Part shown: one piece after another, positions 11,936 to 22,180 of the stretch
Layout: every line of letters starts with the position of its first letter
How positions within the stretch are numbered: the stretch's first letter is position 1
DNA from: Mallotus nudiflorus
Lineage: Eukaryota > Streptophyta > Magnoliopsida > Malpighiales > Euphorbiaceae
Direction: 5' to 3'
DNA: 64,000 nucleotides
Assembly (NCBI GenBank): GCA_947683625.1
Contig: CANTUR010000049.1
Coordinates: forward strand, 7,666,501 to 7,730,500
Translations under genes and position numbers: made by a program
The notes under the pieces: generated by a model
What the model was told of the DNA's origin: nothing
Database searches by the model: none
What the model saw: only the letters and a program-made list of their open reading frames with translations

Positions 11936-13126
11936 ATAAGTGAGCACTGAAATGTTTTAAAAGACATTTAAATATTTATTTATTTCCTTGAAAAATGCAT
12001 TTCTATATTTATATCAAATAAGTTGAATAAATTATAAATATATTATATTTTCATGAAAACTTATTTTAAAGAAGATTTTCAAACTGCATACACTTCTTTT
12101 ATTAGCTTACTCAGTGAGGTCTGACTCCCTTCAATTTTTTTTTAAGAGTTTGAGAGTCTTTTGTTAGGCCTACTTCTTTACGCTGAGTGGCTTTTTCACC
12201 GGCTATCTTATGTAGGTTTATATAGTTGTGTTTGCATTAGTATCTGTGTACAACAGTAGAGAACTGTATAACTGTGTATTTTAAGTTGAATATTATGTAT
12301 TAAGAATTATGTACTGAGATACTATTTGTATAACTGATGATGTTTATTTTATGTACTAGAATGTTATGGTTTAATTAAAATAAGAAAAATCAGTTTGATA
12401 ATGTGCATTATGATTTAATTATTTTATTGTAAGGTTTTAAAGTGAAATATTCCACGTTTTTCTTTTAAGGCTTACTACGGATTTTGGTAGCTTTATGCTT
12501 TTCCATTCCCTAGTGCCGGTCATGGGGTTTGGGTCATAACAACACCATCGTCATGTATAAGTAAACATTATTAATTATACAAAATAGTATCTCACTACAT
12601 TACTCATAAATACATAATATCCAAATTAAAATATGCAATTATATAGTTTCTTTACTGTGGTACATGGATACTAATACAAACACAACTATATAGACCTACA
12701 TAAGATAGTCGGTGAGGAAACTACTCGACGTAGGGAAGTAGGCCTAACAGAAGACTCCTAAACTCTTGAAAAAAATAAATTGAGGGGGGTCAAACCTCAC
12801 TGAGTAAGCTAATAAAAGAAATGAATGCGGTTTAAAAATATCCTTTAAAATAGGTTTTTATGAAATATAATATATTTATAATTTTTATTCAAATTCTTTG
12901 ATATATATATATAAGAAATCCATTTTTCAAATGAGGAATAAATTTTAAATGCTTTTAAAATGTTATAGTATAAAAACTAGGTAGAACCCTAGTCCTTAAT
13001 TTTAATAGTCACTTGGCTCACTTATATCCCTGTCGGATCTCAAGAGCAAAGCATCACTAGGATACATAACCACAATCACGTCACTTAATCTAATATCACT
13101 GGCGGTGTTTGAGAGCAAAACATCAC

Positions 13127-14926
13127 CATACCGTCGGCCCCAGTGATTTAATAGATAAAATCCAACTTTATTGGCGGTGTCTGAGAGCAAAGCATCACCA
13201 ATCCTTCAGCCCCAATATTTAATCAATAATCAAATATCATATTACTGGTAGTGTTTGAGAGCAAAGCATCACCAGACCATTGTCCCCAATAATATAATCA
13301 ATCTAATCTAATGTTTTACCGGTGCGCACACAGTCTTGATGAAACCCTTCAGATAGCCCATTCTACCATAGTTTATTTAAAATAAATGAAAATAAAACAA
13401 GGAAAATTAAAATAAATATAAAATAAATTAAATCAACTATAAATTAAATTATACAAAATTATTTAAAGAATACCGACTAGAATCTTGTAAAATTAAATTC
13501 ATCAGAATTTAATATGTTTAAATTTGAAAAACCCGACATACAAATCGAATATTAACTTACAAGATGGATGCGCTCCTCTACTACTTCATGTCTGACCTCG
13601 ACTGGTAGACGTGACCAGAGGGGCGGCTAAAAGACAAAAAATAAAATGACTATAAGAAAATAGAAACCCTAACTTCTAGAATTTCTAAGGAAGTCTCGAC
13701 ACAGAATTCAAAACTTAGGATTGACCTGATGTCACGTTTTACGAGAAATTTAACAAAAATTTGGCAAAATCTCCTTTGTAAAATGGACATCCCTCTACCG
13801 AAGTAGAGTTAACCCTGCAAGTAAATACACTTCTAAACTTCATAATAGCTCAACACCTCGGGTTGGGACCTTGAACTACTCAAATCCCCAACCGAAGTTA
13901 ACAATACATAATAAAATAAATATTAAATAATAATATATTAAAATTATTAAAAATCCATAAAAATCAATAATAAATCGCAATATACTTTATTTAAACACCA
14001 AAACATTAAATATAAATAATTTTCACCATATCATCGGCCCCAATGATTTAATAGATAAAATCCAACTTTATTGGCGGTGTCTGAGAGCAAAGCATCACTA
14101 GACCTTCGGCCCCAATATTTAATCAATAATCAAATATCATATTACTGGTAGTGTTTGAGAGCAAAGCATCACCATACCATTGTCCCCAATAATATAATCA
14201 ATCTAATCTAATATTTTACCGGTGCGCACACGGTCTTGATGAAACCCTTTAGGTAGCCTGTTCTACCATAATTTATTTAAAATAAATGAAAATAAAACAA
14301 GGAAAATTAAAATAAATATAAAATAAATTAAATCAACTATAAATTAAATTATACAACATTATTTAAAGAATACCGACTAGAATCTTGTAAAATTAAATTC
14401 ATCAGAATTTAATATGTTTTAATTTGAAAAACCCGACATACGTATCGAATATTAACTTACAAGATGGATGCGCTCCTCTGCTACTTCATGTCTGACCTCG
14501 ATTGGTAGACGCGACCAGAGGGGCGGCTAAAAGACAAAAAATAAAATGACTATAAGAAAATAGAAACCCTAACTTCTAGAATTTCTACGGAAGTCTCGAC
14601 ACATAATTCAAAACTTAGGATTGACCCGATGTCACGTTTTACGAGAAATCTAACAAAAATTTGGCAAAATCTCCTTTGTAAAACGGACATCCCTCTACCG
14701 AAGTAGAGTTAACCCTGCAAGTAAATACACTTCTAAACTTCATAATAGCTCAACACCTCGGGTTGAGACCTTGAACTACTCAAATCCCCAACCGAGGTTA
14801 ACAATACATAATAAAATAAATAGTAAATAATAATATATTAAAATTATTAAAAATCCATAAAAATCAATACTAAATCGCAATATACTTTATTTAAACACCA
14901 AAACATTAAATATAAATAATTTTCAC
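13127..14926. repeat. 900-bp tandem duplication inside LTR-C
   Basis: Units 13127-14026 and 14027-14926 align without gaps at a constant offset of 900. I count about 30 substitutions, roughly 96-97% identity, most of them C/T or G/A changes. The other two family members carry one copy, so this happened within LTR-C. Unequal crossing-over or replication slippage could produce it. Confidence 0.9.
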
Positions 14927-16029
14927 AACAATTAATAAAAATCTCAAATAATTAATATAATTATACAAAAATTCAAATTTTCCAAATATTCAGTATAAAA
15001 TAGTCATTTTCACATTTAATTATTCAAATAGCATAATTATATAATAAAAATAATTTAAAATCCATTTAATCACCAAAATGATAAATAACATATTATTTGA
15101 ATATACTTTTCGAAAATTAGTATTAATTAGCTAAAAATAGTAAATAATTTATAAAAATTAATTCAATACCCTATAAAATTCTAAAATCATTTAAAACATA
15201 ATATTTAACTATATTTTTAACAAAACACACAATTAACCTATAATTCCATTATTCACATAAAAATAATAATTTTTCAAAAATTATATAAATTTACTAAAAA
15301 TTATTTTATTAATACTAAAATTACTAACTCTAATTAACTCAAAATTTTCCAACCGAAATAATTAATTAACATAATTAATAAAATATGCATAACACTTAAA
15401 ATACCAAAAATCAATTATTCAAAACTTCTTAAATATTAAATTTATTAACATAAATCATTTTTATATCCCCATAATTAAAATCAACTAAGTACATACATAG
15501 ATCAACCCAAAAATAAACCAAAAATTAAAAATAAATTTTGAGTAATTAAGAAAATATTATAATAATTAACCAAAAATTAAAATAAACTCAAATAACTAAC
15601 AAACAACCTAAAACTAACTAAGAACCAACCTAAAACTAACTAACTCCTAACCCACTTAACCCTATCAAAGCTAAGACTAAGGATAGGGGAAGGAGGAGCT
15701 GTCACCTGGTGTCGGAGTAAATGTTGTCTCCGGTGGCTGTAGGTGGCAGAGGAGCTGGACATCGTGGTAGGAGCTGGAAGATGCTGGCTGTTGTCTCCAA
15801 TGTAAGATGAAGAAGAAGGAGGAGAGGAAGGCTGGATTGTAGAGACAACAAGGAAGAGAAGAAGAAACTGATGGTGGTGATGGCATGAAGAGAAGGTGAT
15901 GATGGTGATGTTGCGAAGAAGACACCGAGAGAAGGAGAGCAGGAAGAACGGGGACAGAGAAATAAAAAGGAGAAGAAGTAATGAAGTGATATGAATTTCT
16001 TTTGTCTTTAATCAAGTTTTATCTAAAAC

Positions 16030-16085
<56 letters not shown>

Positions 16086-16128
16086 GTAATAGTAATAGTA
16101 ATAGTAATAGTAATAGTAATAGTAATAA
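16030..16128. repeat. (AAT)n then (AGTAAT)n microsatellite
   Basis: About 18 TAA/AAT units followed by about seven TAGTAA units, inside LTR-C near its minus-strand start. Confidence 0.95.
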
Positions 16129-16499
16129 TACCGAAAATCACTCAACCACACACTTCAAATATATATAGTCAACTTACCAAAAAAAAAAAAACAAATGATA
16201 TACACACACACAAAAATACACATCACAATAATAAAATAACCCTAGTTTAAAATAATGCCATTAATAATAAATAATAATAATAATGCCATTTAAAAATAAT
16301 GAAAATAATATTATTAATAACTTTAATATCTCTAGATATAATATTTCCCAAATAAATTTTTAAATTTGATAATTAGATATAGCAATTCAATAAAATAAAA
16401 TAATAATAATATAAGATAAAAATAATCAATAACATCGCAATTCTCAATATTTATTTATATAAAATAATTTTAAAAAATTCAGGTTATTACAAATAATAA

Positions 16500-17284
16500 A
16501 ATAAGACTGCACATTTCGTATATGGCCAGAATGAAACACTTCGGCACCCTTAATTGCTTAACAAATTAGTCAAACCAAAAAAATAACTGGAATTAATTTA
16601 TCTTTAAAGATCATAGAGTTTCTAGCACACCAAACATGCCATATAGCTACATGAACTCCCACTCACCATAAAACAGAAATTTGAGAAGAAAAAGACAAAC
16701 TCATGGCAGATTTGAACAGATGTAAAAAACCATTGGAGAGGAAAAAAAAGGTTTTAAAAAGTCTGCCAAAAGCATACCAGATGGAAGTGGAGTAGTAACA
16801 CTTTGTGAAAATATGATCCATAGTCTCTTCGGCACGTTGACAAAAATAGTAGTGTGAAACATGAGGAAAATCCTTGGCTCAAATATTTTCCATAGAAGGA
16901 AGCTTACCATGAAGAATGCGCCAAGTAAAGAATGATCTTTATGGTGGCAAGTAGTGTCTCCAAACATCTTTACTCCAAGTAACTTTAGAGAGAGAAAATC
17001 TAAAGTGATTATAAGCCACCTTTCATGATAAAGTCCTTGAAGGAGAATAATGACATATATAATGATCATCATCAAGAGCAAAAAAATCATATTTTTAATA
17101 TGATTTGCCACATTTGGAAAGGCATTACAAAAAGACAAAGGCAAATGCTAGTTCTCATTATCGAACACATTCGAGATAGAGGCATGAAGATATTTAAAAT
17201 GAGAAGAAGGAACTTCAATTGCATTAATAACATGGTAACGCAACAAGTTATCAAACCAGAAACTAAGGTGAGAAGGAGCATGAA
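16500..17284 (-). pseudogene. LINE-I zinc-binding (zf-RVT) and linker region
   Basis: Combining minus-strand frames, the region reads AEETMDHIFTKC (about 16840-16800), matching the zf-RVT pattern of plant LINEs in which a Cys/His cluster follows the RT. Further on, IWHVWCARNSMIF (about 16650-16615) matches the conserved motif just before RNase H. At least three frames are needed, and in-frame stops are frequent. The coding line then breaks at the LTR-C junction (16491/16492) and resumes at 6224. Confidence 0.7.
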
Positions 17285-18562
17285 TTACCCACTAGCAATT
17301 TTCTTATAAATCCATAAAGTAATCTCGGATGGATGACCATATAGAAGAACAGACAAAGGAGGTTCGAGGTTGCTTAAACATGGTAAAAGATATGCTTTAA
17401 AAGAGAAAACAACACTAGTGTCATAAGAAACCCACCAAGCTAACATACTAAGTAAACCTTTATTTAGCAAAGAAAGCTTTTTAAGACCAACCCCTCCTTA
17501 ATCTAAAGGAGCGTAATAAAGATCCCATTTCTAGAGCATATGAGAAGAACAATGAACTTTCTAGGAGCATGCATAGGAACCAAAGAGTTGGAACATAATG
17601 CTTGGAGCAGCACCTTATTTAAATAATCCTCAGTAATACATAAAAGCAAAGGTGACAAAGGATCTCCTTGACGAACCCCACTAAAGCAACCAAAAAATCC
17701 CTTAGGAGAGCCATTTATGAGAATAGAGATGCGGGTAGATTTAAAAATAACATTGTTCTAATCACAAAAAGTGGAAGAAAACCCAAAATAATTCAAAACT
17801 TCAAGAATAAATTCCTAATCCATGGTATCAAAGGCTTTTTAAATGTCAATCGTAACAACCATGTTGTTACCAAAATAGTGAGTATTAATCAAATTAATAC
17901 ACTTAGAGGCAACAACTATACAGTTCTCAATATTTCGGCCCTTCACAAAATCAAATTGATTTGGGTCAATAATTTTTGCATTAATGGGAGCCAATTTGTC
18001 AGCTAAAATTCGAGTAATAATTTTAAAAATAAAATTACCCAAAATAATGGGTCAAAGTTTATCAATAGAGTCAATCTTAGGAATCAAAACCATAAAATTG
18101 GAATTGAGGCCATGAAAAATAGACATAATACAAAGAAATGGCTGATTATAGAGAAAACCTCAGAGCTAATGAAATCCTAACAAGTTTTGAAAAAAAAAAG
18201 GCTTATGAAACCATCAGGGCTTGGAGCACTATGTGGATCTATAGAAAAAACTACCTCCTCAATCTTTAAATCCAAAGGAATTCTCAAAAAAGAATTATTA
18301 GTAATACTGGTAACAAGAGAAGGAATAACTTATTGAACAACTGAGAGATCCCATTGAGCTATAAGAGTGGGAGCGGAAAATAAGTTAGAGAAATAATGCA
18401 CAATATGATCTTGAATAGCCATCTCATTGAACATAGGACATCATTGATTAAAAGACTGTGGATGCTAGCTTGACGACATCTTCTTGCTAGAAGGCTATGA
18501 AAAAAATAGGAATTGCAATGACTATGCTGAAGCCATTTAATGCGACATTGATCCTTGAGCAA
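17285..18562 (-). pseudogene. LINE-I reverse transcriptase
   Basis: The minus strand reads LKDQCRIKWLQ near 18560, then the RT fingers/palm entry NFIFKIITRILADKLAP (about 18036-17986) and DPNQFDFVKGRNIENC (about 17960-17913). A stop follows TIDI at 17839, then AFDTMD in the same frame, showing an in-frame TAA and later TAG. The motif GVRQGDPLSPLL is at about 17680-17645. The catalytic (Y/F)ADD box expected after it was not found; sequence jumps to KWDLYYAPLD and the C-terminal thumb, which suggests an internal deletion of a few hundred codons. The enzyme would copy the element's RNA at the nicked target; this copy cannot. Confidence 0.8.
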
Positions 18563-19535
18563 ACAATGTTTACTATCAAGCTAATGTTCCAAGTGTTGGT
18601 AGGCTTCCATCTCCTTAGAATGCATTTCCTCAGAAAAACCATTTGCTTTAATATCATATTGAATATCCATTAATTTTTGTTTAGCCAAAGAAATATTAAC
18701 ATCCATATTCCTAAAAGTATGCTTATTCCAACTATGAATATACACCTAAAGAAGCTTAAGCTTTCTCATAAGAATAAACATTGAATTTTAAGTAAAAGAA
18801 AGAGAACGCCAAAACTCTTGGACATTTAAAAGGAGGCTTGGATGACTAACCCACATTGAATGAAATCAAAAAAGGTTATGAGTAGAGAGATTTTTCTGAT
18901 GACAATTGAGAAGAATAGGATGATGATCCAAATTATAGTGCACAAGAGCAAAACATTCAATGAATCTCTAGAAACTTAAAGCATTATTATTGCAAAAAGC
19001 CATGTCTAAATGAATATCAATTCTTTGATCACTAACTCTATTATTGGTCAAAGTATAGAAAGCACCTCGTAAAGAAAAAACTCACCCATCACTTTTTTCA
19101 TGAGAGCTAAAAAATGCATGGAAATCTGTTATAACGTACCAGTTATTATTATGAATTGAGGAGAGATGGACTAGATTGTCCTAAAGCTACTTGCATTAAG
19201 AAGAAAAAACATGAGCATGAATACAAGTAAGAGAATGCCATGAAGAATCCATGAAAAATTGAATTGTGACATGTTATTCTGAACTAGCCAACAAAGTGAC
19301 ATTACCAACTCCTAAAGATGTGTAAACAAGAATCCAAAGAGAGGCAGCATTATTAGTAATAAAAGAAAACCCAAAGAGGACCAATAATGAAAATGAATAC
19401 TATTAAAATCAATCTTTGGCTCAACTAAACAAAGGATGTCTAGACGATGAGTTTTGCAAATATTACTCAAAGTGAGTTACGTGGCCTAATTACCAAGGCC
19501 TCTACAATTCCAAAAGAGTTTTTATTGAAATGTTT
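18563..19535 (-). pseudogene. LINE-I endonuclease (AP-endonuclease-like)
   Basis: The minus strand opens with LFWNCRGLGN (about 19532-19503), the classic start of plant LINE ORF2, then DILCLVEPKIDF, FSFITNNAASLW, and the later signature SDHHPILLNC with its Asp and paired His residues (about 18930). The domain nicks target DNA to prime reverse transcription. Several stops and at least two frame changes are present. The stretch 18563-18700 is the linker to the RT. Confidence 0.75.
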
Positions 19536-19699
19536 GGGAATGTGCTCTAGTGATGGGCTTATGTCCCAACAACTTGACTTACTACAAAGGAGACTTCTTT
19601 TTCTTTTTAACAGTTTACCAATCAGATGCATTTCTTTTGTCATTGTTGTTATCTTGATCCACTAATTCAACCTAGTTCTTGGTTCTGACTCATTCTAAC

Positions 19700-21460
19700 T
19701 CATTTAATGCTTCATGCTGAGTAGATGAGAGAATGGGAAGAGTGATGTCTGGTAGATTAATAATAGCCAATTAATTTTTAGGGGATCCTGTAAGAATATG
19801 TAAGACTGGGACATCGCCAAATGATGCATTGTTTGATGAGAAAGTGATAGGAGAAAACGTCTAGTTGTTATTGTCAGCTTCCTTAGACTATTGTAAAGCA
19901 TTATGATTAACAAAAGGAGTTTTATTTATTTTGGGCTTCTTGTGCCATACTTTGTGCACCCTAGAATGTCCCCTAGAATTTCTCCTCATTTGCTCTAATG
20001 AGGGGATAGAAGGATTTGGTTTAACATCAAGCTTATAATGGCAGCATTCAGATGAACTATGCCTAATTACTTGACAATAATTTCAAAAAAGAGGCATACT
20101 TTCATAAGTTACATCAATATTAAATAGGTTTCCATCACATAAAAAGAAATAATTTTTAAAATAAATTTACAATATTTTTAAAAATAAGCAATTAGTTAGA
20201 TTGATTATAAATTATATATAAAATAAATTTATTATTGAAATTTAATATTATATTAATGTTTTCTTATAAAATAATGATGATATTAGTTAGAAGGGTACTA
20301 AGTGTAAAAAACTATTAAACATAAGGTACTTAAATGTAAAAAAAAACATAGGATTGGTTTTACCAAGGGGCAAAACCACAAGGATCCAAATTGTACTTAT
20401 CTTAAAAGTTAAAATAAATAAAGTAGATTTTTAAAATCCCTGTTATGACTGTGGTTTGTATTGGTTATGTCTTCAAATAATGATTTTAAGCCAAGGCATA
20501 TTCTGACTTCCCCTTCATTGTGTTGTTTTCATTAAATTGATGCTCTTTGCTCTTACTTATTAGTGTAATTGCATTTCCCTTTTTGTTGTGCTGCTTCTTT
20601 TGCTTTGGTGCAATTGCACTTCCATGCATAGTAAAAATAACTTTGGTTAGTCAGAACTAATAAGCATAATTGCATCAACAAAATCCTAGTCCATCAATCT
20701 AGCATTAATTGATGCTATAAAGGTATTGATAAATTAATATCAACAAGGACACAAGCAAAGTTCCTAAAATCCCCCTTAAGAGTAACGCGTACAATCCTCA
20801 GGGGTATGCCAATATTTTTTGAGATATTCATTAGGATTTAAGCAACTCAAAGCTCCCATGGTAAGTGATAATAGTGACCCTAAAGTTGGGTGGTTATGGA
20901 CTTTTCTTTTAGTGGATTAAATCTTGGCGTCCATTGTTGAAGGTGAAAGATCCCAGGTTTAAGAGAAAGGGAACCTCAGCTCCTTATAAGTTTCTTGTCT
21001 TACTCAAAACCGAGAAGAATATGGAAGAAGCCATATCCCAAAGAGATAAGCCTCCATTGAGTTTGGAGATTACATATCCTAGATAGTTTTTCTTTCAGCT
21101 TTGTCAATTTCTAAGGTGAATCTCCTTTATTCAGAATAATTTGGCTAATTAAGGAATGCTAACAGAAGGCTAATCATTTGTGATACAATTCAGAGTTGAT
21201 TTTAACAGCTTGGTAAGATCCTAGAATAGTAGAATGAGGAGGGCAGACAATAAAAGGTTCTAAGACCATAGACGTGAATGTTTTGAGATGCAAGGTGGTT
21301 TATGGATGGACAACAGTAGGTTTTAGGGCATTTGTATGGGAAGAAGGATAGAAAGCATCTCGGGGACTAGGTTTGAACGTGAACAAATCTATATGGCTTA
21401 GGTAATGCTCCTTAGGAATCAAAACTTTCCCTTATTCAAGTGTGTTCTCAAAGGTTGTTA
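19700..21460 (-). pseudogene. LINE-I ORF1 (DUF4283-type gag-like protein with zinc knuckle)
   Basis: Minus-strand motifs in order: NKGDSP and KLKEKLSRI (about 21140-21080), QWRLISLGYG near 21040, LKPGIFHLQQW (about 20970), FNPLKEKSITTQL, PLRI and FRNFACVLVDINL (about 20800-20710). After a foreign stretch comes YESMPLF, stop, NYCQVIRHSSSEC (about 20100-20050): a CX2CX4HX4C zinc knuckle whose first Cys codon has become TGA. A Lys-rich tail (KKKKKS) precedes ORF2. The protein would bind the element's RNA. Many stops and shifts are present. Confidence 0.75.
20140..20685. mobile_element. Unidentified insertion in LINE-I ORF1
   Basis: ORF1 homology stops near 20690 and resumes near 20130, where the family normally has only about 20 residues between the two motifs. 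The extra 0.5 kb has no recognisable coding sequence, ends or target duplication. It may be a degraded short element. Confidence 0.45.
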
Positions 21461-21599
21461 TAGCCATCATCGACATTAAGGTTATTAGAGAGTCCCCCAT
21501 CCTTTGTCCCTTCAAAATGAGTTTAAAAAATAAAAAATTTTATTAACGTAGTATTAAGTGTAAATACTTTACAAAATTCATTTATATTCTATTTTTGAA

Positions 21600-22180
21600 A
21601 GAAAAGGACATTCATTAAAAAAAGAGATTATCTCCACCTCATTAAGGGAGGGACATCCTCATAAAGTAGAAAATTAGAATAGGATTGTAGTAACATTTAG
21701 CCACACCATGAGCCACATTATTGACAAAATGAGATACATAACTAAAAGAAGACAAAGAGAAGTGCTTTATATTCTCAAAAATTTGTTAACATAACATATC
21801 ATGCAACAAACCTCCCCAATTCTTATATATAATCATGATATCACAACACTTTGAAGTTGTAGCTCTAATGAACAAAATGTTGTCATTTGCCAAAAATAGA
21901 TAGGACACTATAGGGTTAGTAGGACTTACTTTCACATGATGGATATTCCCTTATAGGATTCTTAATAATAGCTAGATCTTCAACACAAGGTAGAAACTAA
22001 TTTAGAGATATTGGTCCTCTTAATGGAGGCCTATACTAGCTTTTAAAAAACCTATTGCTTATCCATTAATTAGGAATTAAAAGGAGACAATATTTGAACA
22101 AATTAGAATCAAATGAACAAAATATAAAGGAAAAGCCATTTTAAGCATAACCTATTCTAAGCCATTTTTTCATCATTTCT
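21600..22180 (-). pseudogene. LINE-II RT motif C region fused to RNase H tail
   Basis: The minus strand reads VMLKMAFPLYF (about 22145), CSNIVSF, stop, FLING (about 22100-22065), IGFLKASIGL, GPIS and then SYLFLANDNILF (about 21920-21885), where the catalytic (F/Y)ADD box has become LAND. Shortly after comes SYVSHFVNNVAHGVAK (about 21760-21710), matching the RNase H C-terminus in which the final Asp (normally VADALA) is replaced. The distance is too short, so several hundred codons have been deleted between the two domains. Confidence 0.7.

Larger units (their letters stand above)
9598..12541 (+). mobile_element. LTR-B: same family, opposite orientation, inserted in LTR-C
   Basis: It begins TGTAATAACCTG at 9598 and ends GGGTCATAACA at 12541. 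LTR-C sequence resumes on both sides. The 5-mer ACCAT lies at 9590-9594 and 12544-12548, with three extra bases (GGT) at the left and two (AC) at the right between it and the TG...CA core, so the target duplication is credible but not flush. Compound microsatellites (GT then TA at 9880-9934; CAA type at 10088-10201) and a ladder of sub-repeats (11655-11935) sit inside. Short frames over the microsatellites are artefacts. It is non-coding and 2944 bp long. Confidence 0.8.
6225..16491 (-). mobile_element. LTR-C: oldest member of a long LTR family, interrupted twice
   Basis: LTR-C lies in LINE-I in minus orientation, in three pieces: 6225-6346, about 9528-9594 and about 12544-16491. The minus-strand start TGTAATAACCTGAATT is at 16491, and its other end, near CACGACCC, at about 6225. 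The pieces align in order with LTR-B: the motif ttcactttaaaacctt lies just before LTR-A, ttacaataaaataat just after it, and the following sequence continues past LTR-B. Own length is about 4.1 kb, of which 900 bp is a tandem duplication. It has no coding sequence. Short TG/CA ends and great length suggest a solo LTR of a Ty3/gypsy element, possibly a Tekay-like chromovirus; that lineage is inferred. No clear target duplication remains. Confidence 0.75.
5485..21500 (-). mobile_element. LINE-I: plant non-LTR retrotransposon split by nested LTR repeats
   Basis: On the minus strand, from high to low coordinates, the parts are ORF1 (gag-like domain and zinc knuckle, about 21460-19700), endonuclease (about 19530-18600), reverse transcriptase (about 18560-17150), a zinc-binding region (about 17150-16550), a 10.3-kb foreign block (6225-16491), then RNase H (6170-5672), 3' untranslated sequence and a T tract (poly-A on the minus strand) at about 5485. 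The order is that of an L1-clade plant LINE carrying RNase H. The two pieces total about 5.6 kb including a 0.5-kb insertion in ORF1. Many stops and frameshifts and a probable internal RT deletion show it is dead. Confidence 0.85.

Noticed and set aside
9590..12548. LTR-B as a DNA transposon with GTTGT/ACAAC inverted ends
   Set aside because: The extra bases outside the TG...CA core could be read this way, but its close relative LTR-A has flush TG...CA ends and a 5-bp duplication, which favours an LTR origin.
16002..16250. Poly-isoleucine/valine frame
   Set aside because: Translation of the (AAT)n and (AGTAAT)n microsatellite in LTR-C.
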